Below are positions 12,595-23,400 of a stretch of 64,000 nt of DNA, one piece after another (the first letter of the stretch is position 1; the number at the start of each line of letters is the position of its first letter). The notes beneath the pieces were generated by a model that made no database searches, had not been told where the DNA came from, and saw only the letters and a program-made list of their open reading frames with translations. The stretch comes from Warburgia ugandensis (Eukaryota > Streptophyta > Magnoliopsida > Canellales > Canellaceae), in contig CP141130.1 of the NCBI GenBank assembly GCA_035236585.1, forward strand, positions 32,003,501-32,067,500. The letters run 5' to 3'. The position numbers and the translations under genes are program-made.

Positions 12595-13032
12595 AATATT
12601 GATTTCTTCTTTCAACAACTTCTAAAATTGCTTTCACCTACATGTTTACTTGATTTCTCATTTCATTATAAGACATTAATATTTTCAATCTACTCCAATA
12701 TTTGTCTTCCTATCAACATCTTTAGAGGTGTCCTTTGTCTCTACACTACGTTAAATTATCCCTTCTTAAAATAGTATGGATGGTCTTTGCGCAACCATCT
12801 TCTATGGCCAAGGAATATTGATTTCTTCTTTCAACAACTTCTAAAATTGCTTTCACCTACATGTTTACTTGATTTCTTATTTCGTTGTAAGACATTAATA
12901 TTTTCAATCTACTCCAATATTTGTCATCCTATCAACATCTTTAGAGGTGTCCTTTGTCTCTACACTACGTTAAATTATCCCTTCTTAAAATAGTATGGAT
13001 GGTCTTTGCGCAACCATCTTCTATGGCCAAGG
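12595..13032. repeat. Tandem duplication, 219 bp unit, inside CACTA-1 transposase
   Basis: Two head-to-tail copies (12595-12813 and 12814-13032) each start AATATTGATTTCTTCTTTC and end in ATGGCCAAGG. They differ at only a few positions. CACTA-2 has one copy at the matching place (about 27240-27440), so this is a secondary duplication in CACTA-1. It adds further disruption to the transposase frame. Confidence 0.9.
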
Positions 13033-13261
13033 AATGCCATTTTCCTACTATAGATACAGTAGGCATTTGATCACTACAAACAGGACAAGCATTGTATCCC
13101 TTTGTGGTGTATCCAAACAAATTACCATACGCAAGAAAGTTGCTTATTGTGTACAACAATATGGCATTTAAGGTGAACAACTCTATTCCCTCATATTCTT
13201 TTGATGTTCTTATTGCCGTCACCCAAGCATATTCGTCCATTATCTCAAGAAATTGAAACAA
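12965..13261 (-). pseudogene. TNP2-type transposase (Transposase_21) fragment, CACTA-1
   Basis: A 98-codon minus-strand frame contains LLYTISNFLAYGNLFGYTT followed by KGYNACPVCSDQ. This is the TNP2 segment usually reading LLWTINDFPAYGNLSG...KGYxACPVC, with its CPxC pair. The N-terminal two thirds of the transposase seen in CACTA-2 are missing here, and the 3' side runs into a tandem duplication. TNP2 would cut and join the element ends in the nucleus. This fragment cannot do so. The copy is clearly related to CACTA-2, which reads HEGYNACPICSDQ at the same place. Confidence 0.85.
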
Positions 13262-13659
13262 ATCTTTGTATGGAGACTTGTTAGATATGAAAAGATTAGG
13301 TTAAGCATTTTACCAAACACTAAGTATACAAGAATTATAAGTATTTAAAATAACTAAATTGCATGCATGCATGTGAAAAAATTTAATTAACAATGAAAAA
13401 AGAAGCAAAATATGCTATATATACTCAAAAAGAAAATTTAACTTTAAAAAGAGAAGTTTCTAACCATAACCATAAATTTTTTTTCAAATATACGCACACA
13501 CGCACACACAAATGAGACAAACAAAGAGATACTAACACTCAAAAATCAATATGGACTGCAAATATGTGAATATAGTTTCAATTTATAGTTGAGATTTGGT
13601 TGAGGATAACCACAAGAAAAGCAATAGATATGAGCTTCAGTTTGTGTATAGATGAAGAT

Positions 13660-15120
13660 AGTTGAAAAAAGCAAAGTGAAAGTCTATGAAATAACTCTTA
13701 AAATAGAGTAGTAATTTTAAAAGCCATTTCTATAAAATGACTTTAAAAGTCTATACTTTTAAAGTTGTTTCTTAGTAACGACTTTAAAAGTCATTTCTAA
13801 CGAAAAAAATCACTTTGTGCACATACCAAAGTAACATTTTTAAAGTCATTTTCTTCAAACGACTTTAAAAGTTACTATTTTTTAAGTCATTTTTTCAAAC
13901 AACTTTAAAACTAATATGTTTTCTATTTCAAATATATTTTATTTTAGTACTTTACAATATCTTATATAAATACACGATGAAACTAAATTTTTTATGATAG
14001 TCAGCGTTGATTCATGACTTCTTTGCACACACACATAAACAAACATGTGAACAAGAAAATCAAATTATATTTTGGAATAACTCCTCATTTGTCATCCTTT
14101 TATTGCATATGTCAAATGTTACATATTACTAGATCTTAGTAATACAAGATCATGATCAAAGAGCTAATCTAAAATGATTTCATCAAAATCTGACATCTTA
14201 GTATTCAGTTGACACCACCCCAGGGGGAGAGAGGGTAAAGCTTCAAGCTACAACTTGATGGTACCATTTCTCTTCATCAAACCATCAATTTGGATGAGAA
14301 CCACAAATTATAATGTTCTTTCTTTCTCCAATAAAGAGGGTTAGAGAGAAAAGCAGTATTATTTGCAATGAAATCATACGATTTTTGTCGCAATCATGAC
14401 TATTTAACACACTTCTTAATCCCATCATCTATAGTAACAAAACTATCTTAATCTACAAAATGCAAAGAGAGAGAGTTGGTAACAAGAAAGTCATGGGTGA
14501 TAAAAATAGGTTCTGGTATACTTATAATATTTTTCATGCTACAAATAATCAAAATATCCAAAATGGAAGGCAAGAAGGGAAACAAGACAAAGAGAGACAC
14601 AAGGACTAGAGGAGGAGGCCGTCATGCCACCTATAAGATGAAGAACATGAATAGAGGCTATAGAAACAAATGAGATGACTTAGGCCTTTTTATTGATGAA
14701 GAAGGACTTTTGAAGTCATTTTTTGGAAAACAATTTTAAAAGTCCTTAAACTCATTATTTCACGACTTTAAATTCACTAATTAACATGACACCAAATAAT
14801 ATTTTATACAAATCAGTATTGAATCATGCATTTTGTACATAATAAGTATAAGAATATGCAAAAGTCTTAGGTACTATGCAAAACTTCTTCAAACATGCAT
14901 ATATATATATATATATATATATAATATGAGACAAACAAAAGAGATACTAACAAAGACTCAAAAATTGATTTGATCAAGAATATATAAACATAATTCCAAT
15001 TCACAATTGGAATTGGTTTGAGGATAACCACAACAAAAATCAACCTATATATATGAGCTTCAGTTTGTGTATAGATGAAAATAGTCTAAAAAATAAACTA
15101 AAAGTTGATGAAAAATTATT
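13660..15120 (-). repeat. CACTA-1 mosaic of subterminal regions
   Basis: Between the coding part and the true terminus lie, reading minus: a 5'-type segment (14900-15486), a 3'-type segment (about 14020-14880, homologous to CACTA-2 34120-35110), and a second 5'-type segment (about 13300-14000). Both 5'-type segments contain the sequence CAGTTTGTGTATAGATGAA (near 13635 and 15060). An (AT)n run sits at 14899-14922. The arrangement suggests that a deletion derivative sits next to or inside a larger copy. Confidence 0.65.
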
Positions 15121-15473
15121 AAAATAAAGTATTGCTTTTCCTAAACAACTTTAAAAGCCTGCACTTTTAAAGTCGTTCTTTCTAAATAACTTTAAAAGTT
15201 TGAACTTTTAAAGTCATTTGGATTAAATGACTTCAAAGGCTGACACTTTTAAAGTCATTTTCTTCTAAAAGACTTTAAAAGTGCAAGCTTTTGAAGTTGC
15301 TTAAAAGTCATTTCACGCGAAAGAATTGTTCTTTGCGTCTAACTAAAGAAATCAAATTTTCTATTAAACGACTTCTTAAGTGTGATTTTTAAAGTTTTTC
15401 TAAACAACTTACAAAATATTTACGAAGTCGGTAGTCGAAATAATGACATCTTTATACCGACCTTAAAAACCTC

Positions 15474-15486
15474 CTTTGTAGTAGTG
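15474..15486 (-). other. CACTA-1 terminal repeat end
   Basis: The plus strand ends TTTGTAGTAGTG. The complement begins CACTACTACAAAGGAGG and matches the CACTA-2 left end (CACTACTACACAGGATG). TAA follows and could be one copy of the 3 bp target duplication. Confidence 0.85.
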
Positions 15487-15517
15487 TAATCCTTTTTTAT
15501 TTTTTAGAAAATGCAGA

Positions 15518-15519
<2 letters not shown>

Positions 15520-15568
<49 letters not shown>

Positions 15569-15585
15569 ACACTTCTATGAAGATT

Positions 15586-15657
<72 letters not shown>
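15520..15657. repeat. (CT)n / (GA)n inverted microsatellite
   Basis: A CT run (15520-15567) and a GA run (15589-15657) are separated by 21 bases. Each run is the complement of the other, so the locus can fold into a hairpin of about 48 bp. It starts 34 bp beyond the CACTA-1 end. Confidence 0.95.
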
Positions 15658-15661
<4 letters not shown>

Positions 15662-16164
15662 CTTTTCTTTTTTGAGACATTATCATTCTTTCAAGGCCGG
15701 ATCCTCTTCATATACGGAGCCTTAAATTCAAGGGGTTAACATTGACAACAACATGTTTTAGATTTTTGTACCTCCACTATGCAGATGACAGCTCAAAGCC
15801 GGAACCTCTTCATAGAAGGAACCTTAAATCATCATTTGAATCTTTGAAGCCATCTTAGGTCAAAAGGATTATGATGAAGAAATTAATATTTAATCTCACG
15901 GATCAAAGTTGAGACCGCAGACCTCTTCCTTTCCTTTACTTTGGTTTCCCAATGTACATTGAGAAACCATCCATGGAGTCCTGGAACTGCCTTGTTGAGA
16001 GATTTCATGAGAGATTGACATCCTGGCAGAGAGGATAACTTTCACTCTGGGGCTTGTTGATGCTTATTAAGAGTGCCAACATACCCACCTACTCGTTCTC
16101 ATGTTCAAATGCCTAGCTAGGATCATTAAGAAATTGGACTCTATCCAACGGCATTTCCTGTGGA

Positions 16165-16410
16165 ATGATAGATTGGGCACAAGAAGATCACTTGGTGAGA
16201 TGGAGTATGGCTTGTAAACTGAAGAATTTGGGTGGGCTAGGCATCAGAACACTCTCTCGTCTGAATGAAGCATTACATGCCAAATGGTTCTGGAGATTGG
16301 GCAAAGAGAGGCAATCCCTTTGGAGGGAAGTTGTTCTTAGAAAATGTGGGGAACGGGCTAGTGGTTGCGTGCCAGGAAAGAGCTTGCTCAGACAGCAAAT
16401 CTCAGCTTAG
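16165..16410 (+). pseudogene. LINE ORF2 fragment, region between RT and zf-RVT
   Basis: An 81-codon frame reads through KLKNLGGLGIRTLSRLNEAL and then HAKWFWRLGKERQSLWREV. This matches the conserved plant LINE ORF2 segment GGLGIRxLxxLNxALLxKWxWR followed by LWRxV. A frame change separates it from the upstream RT part. Just downstream, frames reading CVMCKGSGESLDH resemble the CxxC...H pattern of the zf-RVT domain. The fragment encodes no working enzyme. Confidence 0.8.
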
Positions 16411-17006
16411 GGAGATATTTCTCACACTAATGCGTTCTCTTGGATCATCACTTTGGGGAGGATCTTGACGGTTGAGCATCCCCAAAGAAGAGATTTTCAG
16501 TTTGCTCCTAGATGCGTCATGTGCAAAGGAAGTGGCGAATCTCTTGATCACTAACTTCGTCGTTGTCTGGAGACGACTGAGATTTGGGCGGTTATTCTTG
16601 ATTGGCTTAGTGTTCAGACAACTTTCCCCAAGATTAGTGGCAAAACTCTTCCTACAATGATATGCCAAAGCAGCCCCAAGAAAGTTGAATGTTTTGTTTA
16701 AAACAACCTTGTTCTCCACTTTTATGAATAATTTGGAAGGAGCTCAATAAAAGTATCATCAGTAACAGAAGTGCTCCAGTCTCAATCACTGCAAAAATAG
16801 TAAAAAGATTGACAGTTTTTTGGGTATCCATCCTTCAAGAATTCAAAGACTACTCTTTGGATCAGATTATTGCAAACCATGAAGCAATCTTCTCTGGAGA
16901 TCAACGAAAAACAAAACATCGTGCCACTTGAACCACCTGAGGAAATGGTCATTGGCATTCTTATTAAGACCACCTTGGTCACAAGCTGGTCGAAGTTCTG
17001 GCTAGA

Positions 17007-17345
17007 ATGGAGGATGGCTTCACAATTAATGTAGAAATTTATGTGGCAGCTATGGTGATTGAAATGGCGACTTGCATGGAAGCAAAATTGCTAACTGTGG
17101 AGGGAGACTCAAAGGCGGTGATATGTTGGCTCAACAACAAAGGGAAGGTGCCATGGTATCACAAAGGTACTACGGATTCAATTGTGTCTCTTTCTCATGA
17201 TAAACAATTTTTCAACCCTACTCCAAGGGCAGCCAACGAGGAGGCCGATGTTTTGGCCAAGGAAGGTGTGCATATTCAAGGTTGCCGCACAACCAAATAT
17301 CTCCTTTGCCTGTGTGTAGCAATTGCGGTTCTTTTCTTTTTTTAA
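17007..17345 (+). pseudogene. LINE RNase H domain (RVT_3 type) fragment
   Basis: A 112-codon frame contains VEIYVAAMVIEMATCMEAKL, TVEGDSKAVICWLNN and PTPRAANEEADVLAKEGV. This is the plant RNase H-like fold of LINE ORF2 and of host RVT_3 proteins, with the E, D (in EGDS) and final ADxLAK motif visible. The N-terminal strand with the first catalytic aspartate falls upstream in a broken frame. Context after the zf-RVT remnant makes LINE origin more likely than a host RNase H gene. Confidence 0.75.
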
Positions 17346-18036
17346 TCCCATGCACAGATCTACGAATTCAACGGATCCTCCATACCTTAGGTTGCAGTGC
17401 CTTGTGCTTTTGGATGAAGGGGGCCGAGGGGATTTCCTACCTCATTTTCTACTTGGTTTTACATTTCCATTGATGCGTTGCTACTTTTCCCACCGTCAGT
17501 TATCTTGGACAGGATGGTGATTGTGGTGTCGAGGCATCTCGGACTCCTTTCCGGAAGTCCGGGTGTTTTGGCATGTATGATAATCGTTTTAAGTCCATTT
17601 TTCTTTAATAAAACTCATCCAACATTCAAGGGGGGAAAAAAGGACCTGATGACTATGATACATGTTTGACTAATGTGACAACAATACCCCATAATTACAG
17701 CAGAACACATGAATACTTGAGGCGGTGTTTTTTTTATCTTAATGGATTCCCAGTGTATCGTTTCTTTTGTTACATCTAACTTAGATCTACCTAAAAATCG
17801 GATCCTCATATTAGATCAAGTCAAATCTATGAAATCAGAACCTAGGCAACCATATCCTACCTTAGACAGATCTTATCATTACTGTCCATGAGACCATCCG
17901 ACACTATTCATAAGTATCAGAGAAAAGCTGATAAATTGTAATCCTCCCTCGCGAATCTCTTCTTTTTACAAGAACTAGTTAAGGCACGCATGCGTGATGT
18001 GCTTTTGATCAGAGAGAGAGAGAAAGGGCACACGTG

Positions 18037-18040
<4 letters not shown>

Positions 18041-18069
<29 letters not shown>
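18041..18069. repeat. (GA)n microsatellite
   Basis: A run of GA dinucleotides with a second short GA run at about 18010-18022. It adjoins a CACGTG hexamer. No transcript can be inferred. Confidence 0.95.
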
Positions 18070-18073
<4 letters not shown>

Positions 18074-18288
18074 ATAAAAAGGATTTGTGAGGAAGAAAGG
18101 AGGAGAGTTTGTGAGTAAATAAGGATAGAAGTAATTGTGTCACGTTCTCCCACAAATTTTTTATTTCCTACAATATCTTATTTGTTATCTAAATTTACAA
18201 TATTTGCCACCATGTTCTCCAGTATACGATTGAATAATATCCTACTTTTTTAAACACTTGTATTTTTGGTGCTCGCGGTATTCCCTTT

Positions 18289-18306
18289 ATATATATATAT
18301 ATATAT
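18289..18306. repeat. (AT)n microsatellite
   Basis: A short alternating AT run in AT-rich sequence. Confidence 0.9.
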
Positions 18307-18548
18307 CGTACATATAGATAATAACACAATTAAAGCAAACTGCGAATGAAATACAAGTTCAGTTGTTCTCCACATTGAAGCTTCTTTTGTTTCGCGTACA
18401 CAACAGGTACATGAAAATTGGGGCCTTGAATCTTCTCTAAGTAATTATTTCCAAAATGTCAATCATTCTAGTGCCTTGAATCTCCACTGACTTTGTTTTA
18501 TCTGTTTATATTTTTCTGACTTTTGGTTTTATCTTTGAAGCAAAACAT

Positions 18549-18550
<2 letters not shown>

Positions 18551-18605
<55 letters not shown>
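18551..18605. repeat. (CT)n microsatellite
   Basis: An uninterrupted CT run of about 55 bases. Confidence 0.95.
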
Positions 18606-18610
<5 letters not shown>

Positions 18611-19443
18611 AGCTATTAGAAATCAGCTATTATAATTTCATTTCCAATAATTTTAGGTTTTGAATTGCTCACTTTTTGCTTCTAACTTATCTTCTTTCTC
18701 TTGCTTAGCTGTAAAGAGAACATGTGTCTCTTCTAGTTTTTACTCAAAAAATATTATTAATCTAAAATACAAGTAAGAATCCAATTATCTAAACTATTCA
18801 TCTGTGGTAGATGACTAGTACATAAAAGTTTGCTTTTAAGTGGAGATTATAAACCCTTCGCAAAGTGTTGGTTTTATTGAAGAACCTAGATAACTCCTTT
18901 TGTATCCTCTTACCCTTCATTTTATAGATACAAATCAAAAGCATAGAATTCTCAACAAGGGTTTGAAATTTTTGGAGGGCACAGCTACTTATAAAGATCG
19001 TCCATAGCATAATTTATGAAATAGATGGTTTGGTTGTAGAAAAGAATAGTTGATTTAGGCCAGTAATATTTTCCATGTAAAAATATGGGCGTCCCATGTA
19101 TGGCAAGCTTCATCGAGTGAAAGTGAAATTTTAAGCTATTATATGGTAGATGAGCAAATTTTTACTTCGAAAGATGTTGGTTACAACATAATTGGGACAG
19201 ATTATTCAGTAATCCAAACCGTTCATCTAGGGGGTCATGCGAGGGATGAGTAAGCAACTTTGTTAGTGAATTATTCAAATCAAAGGCATAGAATAATCAG
19301 ATAGGTCCAAGATTTGGTGGATGGTTCTAGCTTATAGATAATGCATATTATGGTTTGATGATTGGAATAGTAGACGCCATGTTCTTTAGCCAACTAATAT
19401 TTTTCAAATGAAAATATGAATATTCATCGTATAAGAGTTCGTT

Positions 19444-19559
19444 AAACTTACCATCCCCATTAAGTTATTCATCATGTTCGGAATGACTTAGACAGATCTA
19501 AAAACTTACCATCCCCGTTAAGTTATTCATCATGTTCAAAATGACTTAGATAGATCTAA
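19444..19559. repeat. Tandem duplication, 58 bp unit
   Basis: Copies at 19444-19501 and 19502-19559 both begin AAACTTACCATCCCC and end with GATCTA. They differ at a few positions. A third, shorter and more diverged echo follows to about 19595. Confidence 0.9.
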
Positions 19560-22500
19560 GTAATTAATCATGTTTGAAATGGCTTTGATAGACTAGATCC
19601 CAAATGTTCGTACTCATTAGATGCTTTTAGCTTATATTTTTTGTAGAATGCTAGGCCAAAAGCTCTAAAGGAACCTTAGCTAGAAACATGCAACATTTGG
19701 CATCAAGGGTAAATGCCTTTAAATCATCTAACTCATTTATCATATCACTCCAGATTTGAATAACTAGTATTCTAACCATAAGTGAATATAATAATTCTAG
19801 CACTTGCAATCTATACTATTTATCACAAGAATAGACAGTCATAAATTTTGTGTAAAAGTAAGTATAAATTCAACTCCAAAAAATAAGGTTTCTATGATGC
19901 TAGAATCATCTAATCACCATAAGTTTTGGTTTACTAATTATCAAAATCTAGAACAACAACATAAATAGGTTAGATCATCCAAAGGCAGGATCCCCTAATG
20001 GCAAATGTTGGGCACTTCTAGCCAAGGATCTATTTAGGCCTTGGGCCTAGCATTTCTGGTGTTTCTTTTAGTTAAAACCTGTAATTGTCATATGAATGAA
20101 TTTTAGTTGGAGAGAGGTCCAAGATAGAGATTAACAGGAATTATCTTGTAGCTAAAACTTTTTATTTTAATGGTGAGATTATTTACCGATAAAAGTTATT
20201 TTCTTAACTTCTGCAAAATCTATTATTCATCCTGTAATAACTCAAGTAACTAGGCCCTAAAAAATTAGTTTTATAATAAAATATCTCCCTTTATCTTCTC
20301 TCTCTCTCTCTATCTCTGCATCAAAATTACATACCGGCAAACTTAACCGCCGAGCCGGAGTTGTTTGTAGTCTGCTAAACCATGGTATCACAACTGGTAA
20401 ATTTAACGTGTATATGCAAACCCTTCGAACCCTATACCTTGGATCAACCCAGCTTTTATATTTTTACTCTGCCATACGTTTTACGTCAAGAAGTCAAATG
20501 TTGGAATTACTCAAGGATTAGAATTTTAAGGGGAAGCTTATATAGCACAAAACCCACAAGAAGAATGTCTCGGTTCAGCTGAGAAATTTACCGCTATGAT
20601 GGACAGTAAGAGATAGAGAGAGAGAGAAATATTATAGTCAAACGGGATGGATGAAAAGTATAATCGGACTCGGAGGGAGAATAAGAGATAGAGTGTTTGA
20701 AATATTATCATATTATGGTCGAAGACGATGGTTGAGAAGTATAAGCGAGATTTATTTTTTAGATAATCCAGGCTGTTCAATTCCTGGGTCCTGTGCCTCA
20801 ATACTCTCATCTGTCCTATGCTTCTAATTATTGAATTACTTGAAGTAAAATGGATGGCATATTTCGGATAGTAAACGTTAGGATGATCTAATGTGTGGGA
20901 TTTTGAGGGGTTGCCTGTATATTGTCAAAGTTACAAGATAAACAGTTAGGATCATGTGATGATGTGTGAATGTATAATTTAGCGGGCCACATGGTGCTTC
21001 AGTGGTAAGTTTGTCACTGTTGTAATTCCTATGGATAGGAAGAGAGATTTTAATGAAAATCTTTTTCAGTGGGCCCAACTTTTTTATGTAGTTTATCGGA
21101 CAAATAAATAGAGGGGAATTGAAAGGAAGAGGTGACATAGTGTCCAAGCCATTTCCAGAGCTACGCGTACTTATCATCAAGGATTAAATTACAATACTTG
21201 ATTGATTGATTGACAGACCCTAAAACAGAGTTTCATTAGTCATTTTGAGGGAACACGGGGGAACCGGTGCTTTTGAGGGATTTAGTGTATTGCGAGAAGT
21301 GCATCTACAATTTTAGATGTTAAGGGTGCGAATTTGAACAAAGGTGTTAGTGGATGAGGGTTTCCTGCAATTTTTTTCCGTTTTAAGATCCAAAACATTC
21401 GTCGCTTTATCCCAATAAAAATAATAAGTAACTACTTAGGAGTGAATGCATTTAAATGATCTTAAATATTTGTTTAAGACCTTTGAAAAAATTGATAAAA
21501 GTGGATGATATATATATTTTATGCTCATGAAACACATAGGCTAAAAGCATTCAATAAACATAAAATTTGATTGAACTTCGCAAGAAGCATTTTAAGCATG
21601 ATGAATGGCTTAAACGCAGTGGAGAAAGTTTCACCAAGCATGAATAATAGGGTGTGGACTTCTTTTGACGCTTAACAATGAATATGCCTACTAGGATCAA
21701 ACGTACATAGGCAATGCCTAACTATTTATTAGGTGGGTCAATCTTATAGCATGTTAGCTAAAGTGAAGGACACCCAATTTATCTAGAACTTTCTAGATTT
21801 TGAGTTGACCAAATTTTGTCTGATCTAACAAGTGTTTGAACTCAAAATCTAGTTTTGGCTTGATTTAACAAGATATATGATAAATGATCTTGCTAGATAT
21901 CTAGATGTTTTGACTAGAGTTAGAGAGAGTTTGACCTAAATTTTATATAATATAATAGACATAGCTAGCTAATAGGAAGTAAACTGATCCATTGTTATCT
22001 AGTAAAATATTATGATGGGCTGGGTTTCTTTGAGCTCATATTTATACTTTTAACCTATTTGGCCTACTTATAAGATACAAAATATAGGTTAACACGTCTT
22101 ATAGAAGAATTGTCATAGCATAAAACTACCTATAAGCTAGTAATAAGCAATCTAACCTATTAGTAAATCTAACTTGTAAAGATATTTAGTTTGACATATA
22201 CAGAGGAATTGTATGGTGGTTGTATTGAAGAATAAATGAAAAATATAAGCTAGTCCCGTTTGTTGATATTTTAAAAATAATCCAAATTGTTCATCTAATC
22301 ACAATGCACTGGATAGCCCATGATCTAAAACTCTTGTATAAAAGTTCATTCCAAAACGAGACCGAGAGACCATTATTTCCACTCTCAAAACCACAACGTG
22401 ACCATATGATATAGATAGCTTGTTATCCAAATGGGCTCATGTTTTGGTAGATCAAGACCATTCATAGTATTAGTTATGGGGTTAGATGGTTCGTGGACCT

Positions 22501-22999
22501 AAAATATCATCCACTAAATCATTGTATGCACTCTTCTTTTTCAATTACAAAATGGATAATTAATCATCAATTTTTCAACTAAAAGCAAACTCTACAAAAA
22601 AAATAGCCTCTTATATTTTTTAGGGGTGCAAAAATTGTAATTCCTTTTACACTAAACATATTTTTACAGCTAAAAAAGTCAATAAAAATCTAACCAACCA
22701 AACTAAGTAACAAAGAGTTAGATAGAGTTTTAACAAAATTCTAAAAACTCTTACCATGGCAACTTAATAGCAGGACTAAAACTACGCTAGATAAATATTT
22801 AGTCAATAAGAGTTTCATAAAAAATTAAGTAAACTCTAGATAGAATAAAATAATTTAACAAGATAAAAAAAAAAAAATTAGGCAAACACTTGAAAATCGA
22901 CTAAATATCTGCAACACTAACCCATTATGTATGTATGTATAAATATTTGTGCGTGGGGTGTTTTAATTTCAGCATTACGTACTGGCAATGTACATCATA

Positions 23000-23400
23000 A
23001 GATGAACGATATTCAATCGAGGTCAAACAAACGGAGGTGCCGTACTCAACCCAGAAAGTAAAAAATGCCTTGACACGTAACAAACCGAGAAACCCACCTT
23101 GGTCACGGTCACTGCCACCTAAAATGTAGGTTCCCCACGGTCCAACTCATCCTAGTTCAGAGTGCCATAATCTGGCGGCGTCCGGAAGAACTCGAAGCAG
23201 TCGCGGTTTTACAGACGGATTAAAGGGCGTCCTAGATATTCTAAAGTGATAAGACCGCCCGTCTGCCCGAAGGTATTTATTTACAACCATTCCTCTGACA
23301 CGTTCAACCACTTAACGTGCGGCGATATGTAAGACTCCACCTTCAGATAAGGCTGGTGATTTAGCACCCCAGCTTCAAATAGCTAGTATACCACCAAACG
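23000..23400. other. GC-richer island of unknown nature
   Basis: This stretch is visibly richer in G, C and CpG than its surroundings, with words such as CGGCGGCG-like and ACGTGCGGCG motifs. It has no long frame on either strand. It could be an old regulatory region or the end of an unrecognised element. No terminal repeats or duplications were found. Confidence 0.35.

Larger units (their letters stand above)
9880..15486 (-). mobile_element. CACTA-1 (En/Spm-type DNA transposon), decayed, minus strand
   Basis: The right end reads GTAGTAGTG, so on the minus strand it begins CACTACTACA, the CACTA signature. The following bases match CACTA-2 at 24855. The ends carry many short inverted motifs of the type ACTTTTAAAGTCGTT and its complement, typical of CACTA subterminal regions. 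On the minus strand the order is 5' terminus, a 3'-like subterminal segment, a second 5'-like subterminal segment, TNP2 transposase (13261-12540), DUF4218 (12563-11830), DUF4216 (11187-10936), then 3' subterminal repeats. No CACTA motif was found at the left end near 9880, so that terminus is lost or unrecognisable. Confidence 0.85.
15935..17640 (+). mobile_element. L1-type LINE, 3' part (ORF2 C-terminus and 3' end)
   Basis: This is the C-terminal portion of a plant LINE ORF2, read on the plus strand across several frames. In order: end of RT (15935-16160, with YFGFPM and SSMESWNCLVERFHERLTSW-like residues), the segment before the zinc finger (16165-16400), a zf-RVT-type region (about 16470-16720), and an RNase H domain (17007-17290). 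The 3' end at about 17600-17640 has AATAAAACTC followed by a short A run, consistent with a LINE tail. The endonuclease, the catalytic part of RT and ORF1 are absent, as expected of a 5'-truncated copy. No target duplication was identified. Confidence 0.82.

Noticed and set aside
16402-16719. 105-codon minus-strand frame over the LINE
   Set aside because: It is a shadow of the plus-strand zf-RVT region, which has the family match.
20382-20400. GGTATCA word resembling a primer site near 20385
   Set aside because: No LTR end next to it and no gag/pol trace downstream.
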